Source: Exophiala sp. HKRS030
Taxonomy: Eukaryota; Ascomycota; Eurotiomycetes; Chaetothyriales; Herpotrichiellaceae
DNA length: 64,000 bases
NCBI GenBank assembly: GCA_023897205.1
Contig: JAHWDD010000007.1
Location: 248,001-312,000 of the forward strand
Reading direction: 5' to 3'
Shown: in pieces, positions 1-11,928 of the stretch
Numbering within the stretch: the first letter of the stretch is position 1
Layout of the letters: each line of letters begins with the position of its first letter
Program-made: the position numbers and the translations under genes
Notes under the pieces: model-generated
What the model was told of the DNA's origin: nothing
The model's database searches: none
Seen by the model: the letters and a program-made list of their open reading frames with translations, nothing else

Positions 1-351
1 AACTGCAAGAACTTCGTTCTGGCTCGTAAAGCACGGCAAGCACGATGTCACGAAGAAGATGTCGACATGAGCAATATCGTGACCGGTGTTATCGGAGCTA
101 CATCTGGCGCGATAAGTGCCACAATGGTGTACCCAATCAACCTACTCCGAACAAGATTGCAAGCTCAGGGGACGGTATTACATCCACCGACATATACCGG
201 TATTGTGGATGTCACTAGGAAGACCATCCAGGGCGAAGGAGTGAAAGGCCTGTTCAAGGGTGTGACGCCAAATCTTCTGAAGGTTGCCCCGGCTGTTAGT
301 ATCAGTTATATCGTTTATGAAAACAGCAAGGCACTGTTGGGCCTGCGTTGA
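1..351 (+). CDS. Mitochondrial carrier, Sal1/ATP-Mg-Pi type, C-terminal part (5' end outside window)
   Basis: Frame 1 is open from base 1 through the ATG at 67 to the stop at 349-351, so this is the last ~116 residues of a longer gene. It contains one complete third carrier repeat: the signature VYPINLLRTRLQAQG, then the matrix-helix motif EGVKGLFKG and the closing helix VSISYIVYENSK. This pattern, with PINLLR in place of the usual P-x-D/E-x-x-R, is typical of the calcium-regulated ATP-Mg/phosphate carriers related to yeast Sal1, which exchange adenine nucleotides for phosphate across the inner mitochondrial membrane. The regulatory EF-hand half, if present, lies to the left of the window and cannot be checked, so another SLC25 carrier remains possible. 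Confidence 0.85.
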   Translation, partial: NCKNFVLARKARQARCHEEDVDMSNIVTGVIGATSGAISATMVYPINLLRTRLQAQGTVLHPPTYTGIVDVTRKTIQGEGVKGLFKGVTPNLLKVAPAVSISYIVYENSKALLGLR

Positions 352-1120
352 GAACAAGCATAGCGTTTTATGTGGACTGTGTATACATACGGAATCGCCA
401 ATAAATGTATCGAAAGAGCGGTCTCTTTTCAATCCAGGGACTATTCCATCCTTCGGTCTTCTCGCTACCTACAGTGGATCGTTTGTGTGTTGCCATCGAG
501 TCAGTAGAGCGATCCGTGGTATCCAACTTCATCAATGTGACGCCAGACTACTGTAGCCCCTCGTATTCAGTGTCACCAGAGTGGGCTTGTTAATTAATCA
601 GAATGCGGACATTGGCGGGTCTGGAAGTGCGGGATACCGTGCCTGACTTTTTTATTGATGACTCCCGAGGGTTTTTTTAAGCGGGAAACTGTTCGACAGG
701 CCACGCCCACGCCCACTAGACTTGAACCCCACGGTCGAGACTATTCTTCGGCTCATTGCCTTGCAGCGCAGGCTTTCGATTTGAGTGCTCAATTTGAACG
801 TTATCATCAACACCAAGATCTACACAGTAGACACCTTCCAGCGACCTCTCCTCTCGCAAAGCTAGTCCTCGAGCGCCCACCTTTATCTAGGTACCTCTAA
901 CTAAGCGTTACCATAATCTTGCGAAACCGATAGACCCGATTCAACTGCATGGTCACACTCTCTAGCATGGCCGCACTTGAAGCACACTCGAGATAACACT
1001 TTGTTCCCATTGCCACTGCACGCAACGCAGAAGCAATGATATTCCGCGCCGGCCTCTGCTTATCAGTTGGCAGGCAACACAGTAGCAACAGCAGGACGAC
1101 ATCATTATTCCGACCCAAGA
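352..1120. other. Intergenic region, carrier to NirA-like gene
   Basis: There is no supportable gene here. The stretch holds the 3' end of the carrier gene and the promoter and leader of the transcription-factor gene. A TCTAGGTACC word near 886 resembles the palindromic words common in other gaps of this window. Confidence 0.6.
400..405 (+). terminator. Probable poly(A) signal of the carrier gene
   Basis: A canonical AATAAA hexamer lies about 50 bases after the carrier stop codon, the usual spacing for 3'-end formation. Fungal 3' ends are loosely defined, so this rests on sequence match and position only. Confidence 0.4.
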
Positions 1121-4100
1121 ATGGAGACAGCAATCGAGGCCGAGCCGGTACCTCCCCAGACTTCTCCTAGTCCAGATGGTCAGACAGAGAATGCAGACAC
1201 GTCCATACCGAGCGTGTCAAAAGGAAAGAATAAAAACAAGGAGCAAGAGAACAATGCTTCCACGAAAAGGCGATGTGTAAGCACGGCCTGTATCGCATGT
1301 CGCAAGCGCAAATCGAAGTGCGACGGAATGCTACCGAAATGCGCCGCATGCGCATCAGTTTATTTGACGGAATGCGAATATGCACCGCATACAGACCATC
1401 GTCGCAAAGGCGTATACAAGAAAGACGTTGACGCTTCCAAGGCAAAATTTGCTACCCTCCAAACATTGTTCCAGGCTCTTCTAAATGCCGAGGAGGAAGA
1501 TGTCATGGATCTAGTTACCCAGATCCGCACTTGTGACAGTCTTGAAGAATTGGCCGCCAGCATAGAAACGCGGGAGAAGGGTCTGGCTGAGGGACCCGCC
1601 GAGTCAGGCCACAACGACGATGATAAGGATGTGCCACAGTTCGAGGCCGAGCTATCAGGTAAGATGGGAGACTTGATGTTGGATGGGTCGGTCAAATTCA
1701 TCGGTGGTACCTCCAACTTGATCTGGCTCCCCCAGGACTACGAACATAAAGGTTCCGCTCCGTCACCTTCTCAAGATCTCGCGCTCCGACCAAAAGAGGA
1801 AGCGATACTGTCATGGACAAAGGTAACTCAGAACAAGGATGATATCCTGCACTTTATGAACATGTACTTTTGCTGGCATTATGCATTTTTTACGACACTG
1901 GCCAAGGAACTATTCTACAGGGATTTCTTGACTGGAACGTCGTCTCAATATTGTTCTCCTCTCCTGGTCAACATTATGCTTGCTCTTGGATGCCATTTTT
2001 CTTGTCGACCAGCTGCTCGCAAGGATCCTGACGATTCGGGGACGACCGGTGATCATTTCTTCGCGGAAGCCAAGAGATTACTATACGAGGATGATGAATT
2101 TGCCAACGCCAAACTGTGCACGGTCCAAGCTCTCGCCTTGATGTCCGTCAGAGAAGCTGGATGTGGCCACGAAAGCAAGGGCTGGGTATATAGTGGCATG
2201 AGTTTTCGAATGGCATGTGACTTGGGCCTGAACGTTGACGCACAACCGATCAACGAATTGTCTCGACTAACAGACGAGGGCATTGATGCAAGAAGGATCA
2301 CATTTTGGGGATGCTTCCTCTTTGACAAGTGAGTTGATTTCGTTCTCTCCCAAGGCCTAACTAATTGTTGCAAGATGTTGGTCAAATTACCTTGGCCGGC
2401 AACCGCAGCTACTTTTGAACAACATCACGGTCAAAAAGCCGGATGTCTTTCCTTCAGAAGATAGCGAGGTGTGGTCACCTTATACCGACTCTGGCATCAT
2501 TCAAGCGCATGCTCAACCAGCGCGGACAAGGGCTGTTGCTCTACAGCTATCCAAACTCGCCGAAATCTCCAGTGATCTATTGACGTCTTTCTACAATCCT
2601 GAACAATTACAGAAGCCTCATTCAAAACAAATCGAACTGAAAAGACTCACCGATCTCCATACCCGATTAGAAGCCTGGAAGCAAAACTTGCCATCAGAAA
2701 TGGAACCTCGTGAAGGTCAACTGCCCCAGGTCCTTCTAATGCAGTAAGTTCAAGGACAGATGAATGGATCAATCAACAAATTAACACTTCTCTAGCATGT
2801 TCTTTCAGCTATTATACATACACCTCTATCGCCCATTCCTCAAATATACACGGCCAACATCTCCCCTACCTGCTCACGTATCTCCTCGGAAATACTGTAC
2901 CCAAGCTGCTGGTTCCATCTCGAAGCTGTTTCGCTTATACAAGCGTACACACGGTCTCCGCCAGATCTGCAACATAGCAATCTATATTGTGCATTCGGCC
3001 TGTACAATTCACTTGCTAAATTTGCCCGATAAGAATGCCCGGCGCGATATCATACATGGCACAAAACACCTCGAAGAGATGGGTGAATGTTGGACCGCTG
3101 CCCGCCGAACTTTGCGTGTGCTCCGCTTGTGTGCAGACCGGTGGACCATCGACATGCCGGAGGAGATTGATATCGTCTTTCGCCGAGTCAAAGTAAAATG
3201 GGGTCTGGCCGAAGGATCATCTCCAATCTCGCCGCAGACCATGGGCCACTTAACGAAACAGATGACGAGTCAACCTGTGTCAGATATCATGGCACAAAAT
3301 ATTGCTCAGGAGCAGCAAAATTCTATGGACATCAACCCGCAGATGCAAGGAGGCCTCTCGGCACCTACAGCCCCAACCCCGGCGGAGCAGATTGATACAA
3401 GAAGATCGACAGGGAATTTGTCCATGCCTCCTGCAAACGCGGCGGAACTAGGGCGCGATCCACAACGTATCAGAGCATCGACGCATCTCACCAAAGCACA
3501 ACAAGAAGCGTGGAATACGCACCAAGCCAGACTTGCCAACACGGCGGCCCTGGCGGGGGTGGGCACAAGTAGCAACCACGGCTCCTCAGGACAGAATGCT
3601 GCCAAGTTGTTTGGTGGGGTTGACAGTCTGATTGAAGATGCGCAAGATTGGTTCTTCCGAGATCAGAACCAACTTGCAATGGGATTTGAGAACTGGGGAG
3701 AACCGAATGGAGGCGATTGGGGCACGTTGGATCTGAGCTTCTTCGATGCCGATGGCGCAGGTGCGGCCGGGGCTGGTGCAGGAGCCATCACAGGCACCGC
3801 CAGTCGGATAGGTACCGGGACAAGTGGAAGCAGTCCGGCATACGAGTATACAGGTCAGTATTATGATCCTGGGAATGGGGTCGGAATAGGTGGAGGTGGA
3901 GGTGGAGGGATGGTCGGCGATGCACTTGGCTTCCCTTCGGACTATGACTATACGACTACCAGCACTGGTGGATACCCTAACCCTGGTGCAGGGTTTGGTG
4001 GAACGGATATGAATGCCATGAATGGGAGTAGTGGCGTAACGAAGATGAGCATGTCCGGAATGGGGCCAAACATGAGTGGTGATGGTGGCGGTGTCGGTGG

Positions 4101-4227
4101 CCCCGGTATACGTCTATCGGCCCCAACAGGCGGTGCGAATGGGATGGGGAATATGAAGCGAAGTCGAGGGTCAGGCCAGGGACAGGGTCTGAACATGACA
4201 GATTTCAATGACGAGATGTACTATTAA
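1121..4227 (+). CDS. NirA/NIT4-like Zn2Cys6 transcription factor
   Basis: Predicted exons are 1121-2328, 2375-2743 and 2796-4227 (1002 aa), with GTGAGT and GTAAGT donors; the splices restore FDK-CWSNYLGRQPQL and LLMH-MFFQLLYIHL. The N-terminus has a binuclear zinc cluster with cysteines at about residues 57, 60, 67, 74, 77 and 85, followed by DHRRKGVYKKD, which is characteristic of the nitrate regulators NirA of Aspergillus and NIT4 of Neurospora. A fungal-specific middle homology region follows (around residues 230-600). The last ~200 residues are glycine-rich and low in complexity. NirA-type proteins act in the nucleus as pathway-specific activators of nitrate assimilation, but the family is large and no nitrate transporter or reductase lies nearby, so the target pathway is not established. 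The start chosen is the first ATG in frame. Confidence 0.85.
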
Positions 4228-4631
4228 TGATGACTTATGGATATGATATGATTTTGGGGGGAACAAGTCAAGATCGTTTCTCCTTTACGAGTACTCGGGA
4301 AGTGGCCTGGAGTATGAAGTACTCGTGATGAGTATTCTATCTCCGAGGGAATAGATGGACGACTTTGGGGCTTGTCAACAACGTCAGTACTTGTGTATAG
4401 AATATGAACATATAAACATCAATATACAGTACGTGGACCAATGGGCAGTTACCGTAAAGGTTTTTTTTATTTCTTCCGGGTGAATGGAAGGAATGCCCAG
4501 GTAATAATATGGCGCAAGTACGAGTTGTTGGCCGGAAGAGGGACATGTGATCTTTCCTGGGAAAAAGTCATCCAAAATGATCATCCCGGGTAGAAATACG
4601 AGTAACATCGCAGGTCGATACGGAATGAGGG

Positions 4632-4635
<4 letters not shown>

Positions 4636-4727
<92 letters not shown>

Positions 4728-4728
4728 G
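4636..4728. repeat. Compound (GT)n(GA)n microsatellite
   Basis: About 15 GT units run directly into roughly 30 GA units interrupted by a few GG steps, followed by three copies of a GATTCT-like hexamer to about 4748. It lies in the shared 3' region of two convergent genes and should be length-polymorphic. Confidence 0.95.
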
Positions 4729-5289
4729 TTGATTCTGATTCTGATTCTCACATCAGGACCAGGTCATGTCTTTTTGGTTGAACGGTAGAATACAATGAAC
4801 AAAATGAAGTCAAAAAAGATCAAACTCAAACAAAGACCCCGAGGTTTCGGGAGTCAAAGTGTACGAGTACAGGAACGATCACGCAGTACCGAGGTGGTAT
4901 CGACGAATCCCGTATGCATACTCCGTACCTGGGTAAGGGTACACCTCCTACGAAGTATAGGTAATAGAGATCTCAAAGGTCGGACGGAAACAATATGCTG
5001 CCGTTCCGAGCGAGGCTCTTTACAGAAAGGGGTCCGAGGGCAAGGCTGTATATGCAAATAGTGAAAAACAAAAACAAAAACACCCAGAAAAACCATCTCC
5101 GAGTCTGCAAATCGTGTGGGAAACCTTGCTCACGTTGACAAAAAGGACAAACCCTGTATTTCTTTTTTCGTCTCAAACAGAAAAAAGTAGAATGTCAATG
5201 TGGCGAATGCTTTTCGCCCTCTCCCCATGCGAATGCATTCCGTCATATCCAAAGCACAGATCCAAATCCCATTTCTAGCCCTGCTATGC

Positions 5290-5312
5290 ATACACACACA
5301 CACACGCACACA
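5290..5312. repeat. Imperfect (CA)n tract
   Basis: An alternating CA run with one CG interruption, about 23 bases, lying in non-coding DNA beyond the 3' end of the ribonucleotide reductase gene. Confidence 0.8.
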
Positions 5313-5569
5313 TACAAATTGACGGGTTGGTTGTCCCAGCCGCCCTCACATTGAATAGACGGCGTACCGTGAGACCAAACTGGCTCTTTTTTTCCTTGCT
5401 ATCCTTACTCCGCCGTGCGACGAAAGTGGAGAGGGGTATTGAAGATGAAAGAAGAAAAATCCAGGACACCATAAAATCCGCATTATGTCATTTCCTTTCC
5501 GTGACACCATAGCAACGCCGTGGAGAAAAACAAAAACCAAATGTCGTAACACCCTGGGAGCAAGTACAT

Positions 5570-7164
5570 CTAAAACTCCTCGTTGAAGTTGAGGCCGCCG
5601 GCATCTTCTTCACTCTTCTCCTCGCCTGGAGATGTGGACTTCTCATCTCTCTTGGAGGTCATGACACCGGCTTTCTGGTAGTCACCGACACGCTTCTCGA
5701 AGAAGTTGGTCTTACCGGCGAGGGAGATGTTCTCCATCTGTGGTCCTGTCAGTAAGTGCAATGCATCGACATTGTAGGGCACGTACGAATGAGAATGGAT
5801 TCTGTGCATTGTAGAACCGCTTGTTGCCAAGAGCCAGCAGTAGACGGTCGGCGACGAATTCGATGTACTGTTGCATGAGCTTGGCGTTCATTCCGAGGAG
5901 GGCCACTGGCAGAGCATCCGTCAAGAATTCCTTCTCGATGGTGACGGCCTCAGTGATGACCCTCTCGATCAGCTCTGGAGCCGGCTTGTGCTTGAGGTGC
6001 TGCATCAACAGACAAGCGAAGTCGGTGTGCATGCCCTCATCACGAGAGATCAACTCATTGGAGAAAGTCAAGCCGGGCATGAGGCCTGAGGCTGGTCAGT
6101 ACCGGATCGTGTCACAACATGAAGAGACATACCCTTAGACTTGAGCCAGAAGATAGAGGCGAATGAGCCAGAGAAGAAGATACCCTCAACTGCAGCGAAA
6201 GCAACAAGTCGTTGAGCAAAAGACGAGTTCTTGTCGGAGATCCACTTCAGTGCCCAGTCGGCCTTCTTGCGAATACATGGGATTGTGTCGATAGCGTCGA
6301 ACAGGTAGGTCTTCTGCTTCGGGTCTTTGATCTATTTCGAGGTTAGGTATACTCTTGCGGAGATAGGAGAGGGCCAACGCTCACATAAGTATCAATCAAG
6401 AGTGAGTACATCTCGCTGTGGATGTTTTCAATCATGATCTGGAAGCTGTGGCCCAAAGTTAGCACAGAGCGAAGAAGGCGACCTCTAGGTAGCATTGACT
6501 CACCCATAGAAGCAACGAGCTTCGGGTATCTGCACCTCGTTGCTGAATCGCTCGAGCAGGTTCTCATTAACGATACCATCGGAAGCGGCAAAGAAAGCCA
6601 GGACGTGGGAGACGAAGTATCTCTCGTCGTCGTTGAGTCGGTTGTGCCAGTCATGAAGATCCTTTGACAGATCAACTTCTTCGGCAGTCCAGAAGCTGGC
6701 TTCTGCCTTCTTGTAGTGATTCCACTGAGTGACGATCCACGTTAGTCCTGGTCATGTAGTTGCGGGACGGAGACGCGTCGCGCAAGCACTCACAATCTCG
6801 TGATACTTGATGGGAAAGAGAACAAATCGGTGCGGGTTCTCTTTGAGAAGGTCTTCTTCTGCTTCCAGCTCTTTCAGTGTCTTGGGTCGGTTTTGTTCCT
6901 CGGACTTTGGAGCCTCTTCTTGCACCTTTGCTAGCTCGAGCTTTTCGGTCATTACTGGAGCGGCATCGACAGCAACAGGATTGTTCTCTTTGTCGTCAAC
7001 GTTGAAGTTGAGCTTCTTGATGGGGCTGTCCTTGACTTTGAGGTTTTCGAGGCTCGAGGCCGCCTGAGCGTATAGCATTAGTGATATACTCTTTTTGGTC
7101 AATCGATGACGGCAGTGGCAAAACGAACCTGCTTTGACGGCGTGATCTGGGTCTGGGTATCCAT
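5570..7164 (-). CDS. Ribonucleoside-diphosphate reductase small subunit (R2)
   Basis: The seven exons, in transcription order, are 7164-7129, 7063-6794, 6724-6504, 6445-6385, 6331-6133, 6085-5787 and 5737-5570; together they give exactly 418 codons (417 aa), the usual size for fungal R2. This subunit houses the di-iron/tyrosyl-radical cofactor that lets the large subunit reduce ribonucleotides to deoxyribonucleotides. The radical-site motif ENIHSEMY is intact, with iron ligands E182 and H185 and the expected radical tyrosine Y189. Also present are the [19 protein letters not shown] and [15 protein letters not shown] helices, [16 protein letters not shown], and an acidic tail ending NFNEEF that should dock on the large subunit. 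The first exon has only 12 codons. Such genes are normally induced at S phase and by DNA damage; a CGCG-rich element lies about 160 bases upstream. Confidence 0.97.
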
Positions 7165-8970
7165 TGTCTTTTGTTGTAAGTAGATGAGAGTCTAAACAAA
7201 GAAATGTAGCAAAGAAGTACTGGAGGTAGAGACTTTGACTTGTTGTGAGACGCGAAGAGTGGAAGAAGAACTGATGCTCGAAAAGCCGGAGGCTGCACGG
7301 TTTTAATTGAAGATTCACGTAACGCGCTAGCGCGACCGCGTTTTCCAGGAGAGCCCGTTAATTGATCCTGGCAGCCTCCACTTCCACATCAACACTCGTC
7401 ACTGACCAGCGCGCGACTGTGGATTTCGTCTGTTGTCACAGCACTGAGATCTCTGCTTTACCCTCTGTCAATCAATTTGGTACTGACCGACATCTCCTTG
7501 ATGGCCTGATTTACCCGCTTCCAAGGCAGCAGCCCGAGTCTGGACCAATATCATCCAATATTGCGGAAGACCTGTGCGGATCTAATCTAATCTGATCGTC
7601 TTAAAGTGCTCCAATGTCACGTGTGACCGTGAACAAGCGTGTTTTCAAGGGTCAGTAGCTCGTCAACCTGCATGAGTAGTCTGTTGTCACTCCTCTTTTT
7701 GCCCTGGGTGCCACGATCCTCTCAGTGCCACATCCGATGGACCATCATGCTACTCGATGTGCAATACCGAGTACCACCTCTGATAGATTGCTTCACATTG
7801 AAAAGCGGCGGAGATGGGCTATGTTGTTCCCAGGAGAGATTCCAGTGAAGGCTAATTTCATCTAGAACGCACATTTTTGAGTTCAATTGCACCCAGAAGT
7901 CTTTACCTGCTTGTGTCCAAGATGTATATTGATCGCGCGTCTGCCATTGTACACCCATGTTGTTCTCCAGGCTCCGAAATTCGGAACTCATTTCCAACTC
8001 ATGGCGGCCCAGGTCAACCAGTCAGTTGAACCTTCGGACAATGTCACGACTGTATTCTACCAAGTTGACAATTTCATACACCGTGCAAGTAAGCACAATG
8101 GAATCTGAGGTTCTTGGGGAATGTCCGTGTTAGATATGCGAGGAAGAGTCACGAGATGACAATGCCCAAGAGAGTGTGCGAATCGTTAGAGAGACATGAA
8201 GACAGACCCCAAGAACAAGGATAATGGGACTCGCAATAGCAGAACAAAGCTGGTGGAAACGATGTCTTTCAGCTGACGCCGAGGCTGAGCATCTTGATAT
8301 CGTTGATGTGAAGCAACAGAAGCTGGAAATCGTGGACAGAACAGTCGTCAGGGAGCCGAATAATCAATGAAAGGAGTTAGGATCGGACTTGTTGTCGCCA
8401 TCTTGTTCACTATTGAGTCAGATGCTATGGGTATTTGTCTCAGTATCAGAGATGGCTACATAGGCATGCGATTCTGACTGGATTGTAAGTGGCTGGATTA
8501 CATTGTTGCTCACCATGCTCAGAATACCTGTCTCCAAAGCCCGAGTTTACAAGCAATAGAATTGGATCGAAGAATGTAGGACAGATAAAACTACTTGCCT
8601 GATTTAGAAGAGATCAAACGACAAAGAAAGCAAACATATCTGGACGTACAACATTGTACAAAGAGGGGGAAGGAGTGAGGTGAGGATGAATGGCCGACAC
8701 GTAATCTTCAACGGAGCATTGTTCATACTGTTTGCACAACAGGTGTAGTCCCGTACAAAACTCATCGGTGTGCGAACGATAACTACAAAATGCCTACCTA
8801 CCTGAGGTATAGAAAGCATCTTAACAGTTCCAGTGCCTACGCAATCTTCTCTATTGCCCGAGTTCTAATTGTTTGCAATATGTACAGTACAAAGGCTTGG
8901 AAATGGTGACCTCTGACACGGGCTCGGAGTCCAGCGTCCTTTCCTCTGAATATGTTGTCTATAAAGACCT
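7165..8970. other. Intergenic region, R2 promoter and carrier 3' flank
   Basis: This 1.8-kb stretch contains no ORF with a recognisable protein. It should hold the R2 promoter at its left end and the 3' region of the oxaloacetate-type carrier at its right end. A TACCTACCTGAGGTA near-palindrome lies at about 8799. Confidence 0.6.
7321..7343 (-). promoter_or_regulatory. CGCG-rich palindrome upstream of R2 gene, possible MBF/MCB-type site
   Basis: The 12-base perfect palindrome CGCGCTAGCGCG (7323-7334) is flanked by AACGCG and CCGCGTT, about 160-180 bases upstream of the R2 start codon. MBF-type G1/S factors bind ACGCG-containing sites in yeasts and commonly control ribonucleotide reductase genes. 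The assignment as an MBF site is inference from position and word content. Confidence 0.4.
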
Positions 8971-9956
8971 TCATAACTTATCCTTGAGGGCCTGCGGTAG
9001 AATCCGCGTCTCAATGCCACGTACAAACTTGTTTGTCTGCTCCGCCAGACTCAGCGTGAGGATCGTATGAGGCAATATCCGAGCCAAATGAGCCGTAAAT
9101 CCCTTGTACACACTAAGAAGTCCTTCTGTCTTGATTGTCTTGTACAAGCAATCAAAAATACCGCTGTAAAGATTGCCGTGCTGGTTGTATAACCTAGCCA
9201 TCACTGTGTCCTACATTTTTGGTCAGTAAATGAGGCGATGAGTACGGGCACCGTTGTACTTACTGGAGGATGCATCACACAACAAACCACAAAGCCACTA
9301 GCTGTTGAACTCAGCAGATGCAAAGCAGGCCCGTCTTCCATGCCAGCATGCCGCATTAACCGTCGTTTAGCGAAGAAATATGTTGGTAATTGTACGGAGC
9401 TGCCAGCACCGGTTCTGACCATCGAAGCGCCCATCCCTCGATATAAGCCTCGAACTCCTTCCGTACTATAAATCTGTCTGATTCCATCCATCGCATTGCG
9501 GTACTTGTGCTGCGTCCCAACGGGAAGAAAGGGCGAATAGGACTGTAATCGAGTTTTTACGAGGAAGAAGGGAGAGCCAGCCATGGCACCAAGAATTCCT
9601 GAAGCCGCACCAGAAAAGATGTTGACACCGAGAGACTGAATATTGGCGTCCTTAAAGATAAGTTTCGTCCCAGCTGCCCTCAGTGGTTCGTAGAAGCCTA
9701 ATCTACACCCATTGAGCAGGATCTGGTAGACATATGCACACCCAATACCCCGATAGATTCCTCGAATCCCTTCATTCTTGACAATGACTCCTACGCCATG
9801 AAAGACACCTTTGTATTTTTTGACCGCGACATCTTTTGACTGTAATTCTCCTTGTAGTTGTAAGCGGATCTTGACTGTCTCGAAAGGGTGTGTCGCAGTG
9901 ACAGCGCCGCAAGCTGCAATGCCACCTGCGATGAATGCGCCGGTCGTAGTCGACAT
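8971..9956 (-). CDS. Mitochondrial oxaloacetate carrier-like protein (Oac1/SLC25A34-35 type)
   Basis: Exons are 9956-9264 and 9210-8971 (310 aa), with the splice joining CVMHPP to DTVMARLYNQ. The protein has the three-repeat carrier fold: signatures THPFETVKIRLQ, GSPFFLVKTRLQSY and MHPPDTVMARLYNQ, each followed by a G-x-x-G-L/I-Y-R/K-G matrix motif. The second signature with SPFFLVKTRLQSYSP and the third with DTVMARLYNQ are characteristic of the yeast Oac1 oxaloacetate/sulfate carrier and its animal SLC25A34/35 relatives, located in the inner mitochondrial membrane. Length is close to Oac1 (324 aa). Substrate is inferred from family resemblance. Confidence 0.9.
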
Positions 9957-10594
9957 GGCGGACGGCCGATATCGCTCGAGGTTAAGAAATTGCTCTCCAA
10001 TTGAATTTACTCTGGATTTGAGAACAACGAGAGTGTGCTACCGCCATGCAATGTCCTCAACTTGAGGGAGGGGGCGAAGTGCGGGCTGTCAGCACGTTAC
10101 TGAGGTAAAGGTTGAACAAGACGGAGCGCAGAGTGACTGTGTTAGAAAAATAAATCCTGTGGTTGAAGCTCACTTTCTCTCTCACCGCGAATAGCCGCAG
10201 CCAGGTTGTCAGCATGGGCTCTCTAGGCTTGGTTCCCCCAGGCCTGATTGTTTTATTAGTTGGATGTTCTAGTTAAACCTTAGGCACGGATACTCCATGG
10301 GCTTCCTCGATTTGTTGGAGAAGCCGCCCCCCAACTCGGACACTAGAGGTATCTCTCGACTAAGCCTTTACTAGTCCAGCCAAGCACCTACGGTATTTAA
10401 TTTTTGTACATGCCTCAGCAAGCCCGCATCGGCAAAACTGCAGGACGCGTTCCTGGATCGCCCATCATCCCTCCATATCCTGTGAACCCACGCATTCATT
10501 CTCGGACCTCATTGTACCCAGCCACTATAGTGCAGACGACCATCAACAGCAGGCGGGTCTCTCAAAATCTTCTGGCGGGGACTCGTTGGTCGTC
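9957..10594. other. Divergent promoter region, carrier(-) and swd2(+)
   Basis: 638 bases between two start codons on opposite strands, so promoters for both genes should lie here. An A/T-rich GTATTTAATTTTT stretch occurs about 200 bases upstream of swd2. No gene is seen. Confidence 0.6.
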
Positions 10595-11706
10595 ATGGCC
10601 GCCGTCCAGCAGAAAGTCCAAGATGTGGTCAAGCATTATCGACCAGCAAGAGTATATACCGCTCCCAAATGATACAGACTCATGCTAATGTATGGCAGCA
10701 ATTTCCTGGCTCCACGCGATCTGATGGAGTCGACAGTCGCGTCACATCCCTAGACTTCGATGACATGGGCGAATTCCTCGTCGCAGCTTCAGATGACGAA
10801 ACTATGCAGGTTTATGATATCAAAGAGGGAAAGAGAACGAAAGTTATACCTAGCAAGAAGTATGGCATACACCTGGCTCGCTTCACACATCATCCGCGCA
10901 ATGTGCTCTTTGCCAGTACGAAACAAGAAGACTCCCTTCGCTTGCTGGAACTGCACAACGAAAGCTTCGTCCGGTATTTTACAGCTCATACCGCCCAAGT
11001 TACCTGCATAGCATTGTCACCTGGAAGTGATCAATTCTTGTCATGCGGAAACGATGATATGGTCTGCCTGTGGGACTTGAATTCCAGAAGTCCTCAGGGC
11101 AAGTTGAAACTGGTGACACCTTATCTGGCTGCCTACGATCCTTCGGCAAATGTTATGGCTATAGCGTCACAATCGACTTCCTCCATCCTTATGTATGATG
11201 TCAGGAATTTCGACAAGGCGCCGTTCGAGACGTTCGACATGTCGCAGGCTGAAGATAGATACACCCCGACCACAAAAGGGCGGGCCTGGACGAGATTGGA
11301 GTTCTCCAATGATGGAAAAAGTATGCTGCTGGGGACGGACTACCACGGACACTTCCTCTTAGACGCCTACAATGGTTCTATCAGATCATTTCTGGCAGGG
11401 AAAACCAGTGGCACGGGCAGAGCTGCGCCAGTATCGACTTCCGGAAAACCGTTAGGACAAGGAGATGCTTGCTTCACACAAGACGGTCGGTATGTCATTG
11501 GAGGATCTGGCGATCAATCGGACTTGATGGTCTGGGATACTCAAGCAGCGACTGGTGGTAGACAGGATCCTACTGCCAGACTTGCGAGTCGTGGGATCAA
11601 GTCTGCGGTCGTACAGTGCAATCCGAGATACAACATGCTGGCCACTGCTGACACAAAAGTCTGCATGTGGCTGCCAGGAGACCAGATCAAGACACCTGAC
11701 CTTTGA
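10595..11706 (+). CDS. swd2: Swd2/WDR82-like WD40 subunit of COMPASS
   Basis: Exons are 10595-10651 and 10699-11706 (354 aa). The 47-base intron has a GTATAT donor, a GCTAATG branch point and a CAG acceptor; splicing joins VVKHYRPAR to QFPGSTRS and puts RVTSLDFDDMGEFLVAASDDETMQVYD near the N-terminus, the most typical Swd2 signature. Later blades include GIHLARFTHHP, VTCIALSPGSDQFLSCGNDDMVCLWDL and YVIGGSGDQSDLMVWD. Swd2 is a nuclear beta-propeller shared by the Set1/COMPASS histone H3K4 methyltransferase and, in budding yeast, the cleavage and polyadenylation factor. The protein is slightly longer than yeast Swd2 (329 aa). Another H3-directed enzyme, Dot1, is encoded 20 kb away. Confidence 0.92.
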
Positions 11707-11928
11707 AAATCCAACGATGTGCTGCTCCAAAGAGTGCATCAGTGAGCAATCGAGAATGTGCTGAGTCTGAGGTGATCATGCTGCTTTATCGGTTTGTATG
11801 TGTTCTTTTCGATTCCGCCAATGGGATTCGTCTCTGCTCGGTAACCGGAAAACATCGTCACCCACATGCATACTTCTCAGAACTTCACTATTCACATCAA
11901 AATATGATTCTTACGCCAAACGGGGACA

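Larger units (their letters stand above)
4228..5569. other. Convergent intergenic region with microsatellites
   Basis: This is the shared 3' region between the NirA-like gene (+) and the ribonucleotide reductase gene (-). It contains a long GT/GA compound microsatellite, a CA tract and a TACTCCGTA word at 4919-4927. No ORF here looks protein-coding. Confidence 0.6.

Noticed and set aside
1067..1120. Upstream extension of the NirA-like frame
   Set aside because: The frame is open but begins at TTG; the first ATG is at 1121.
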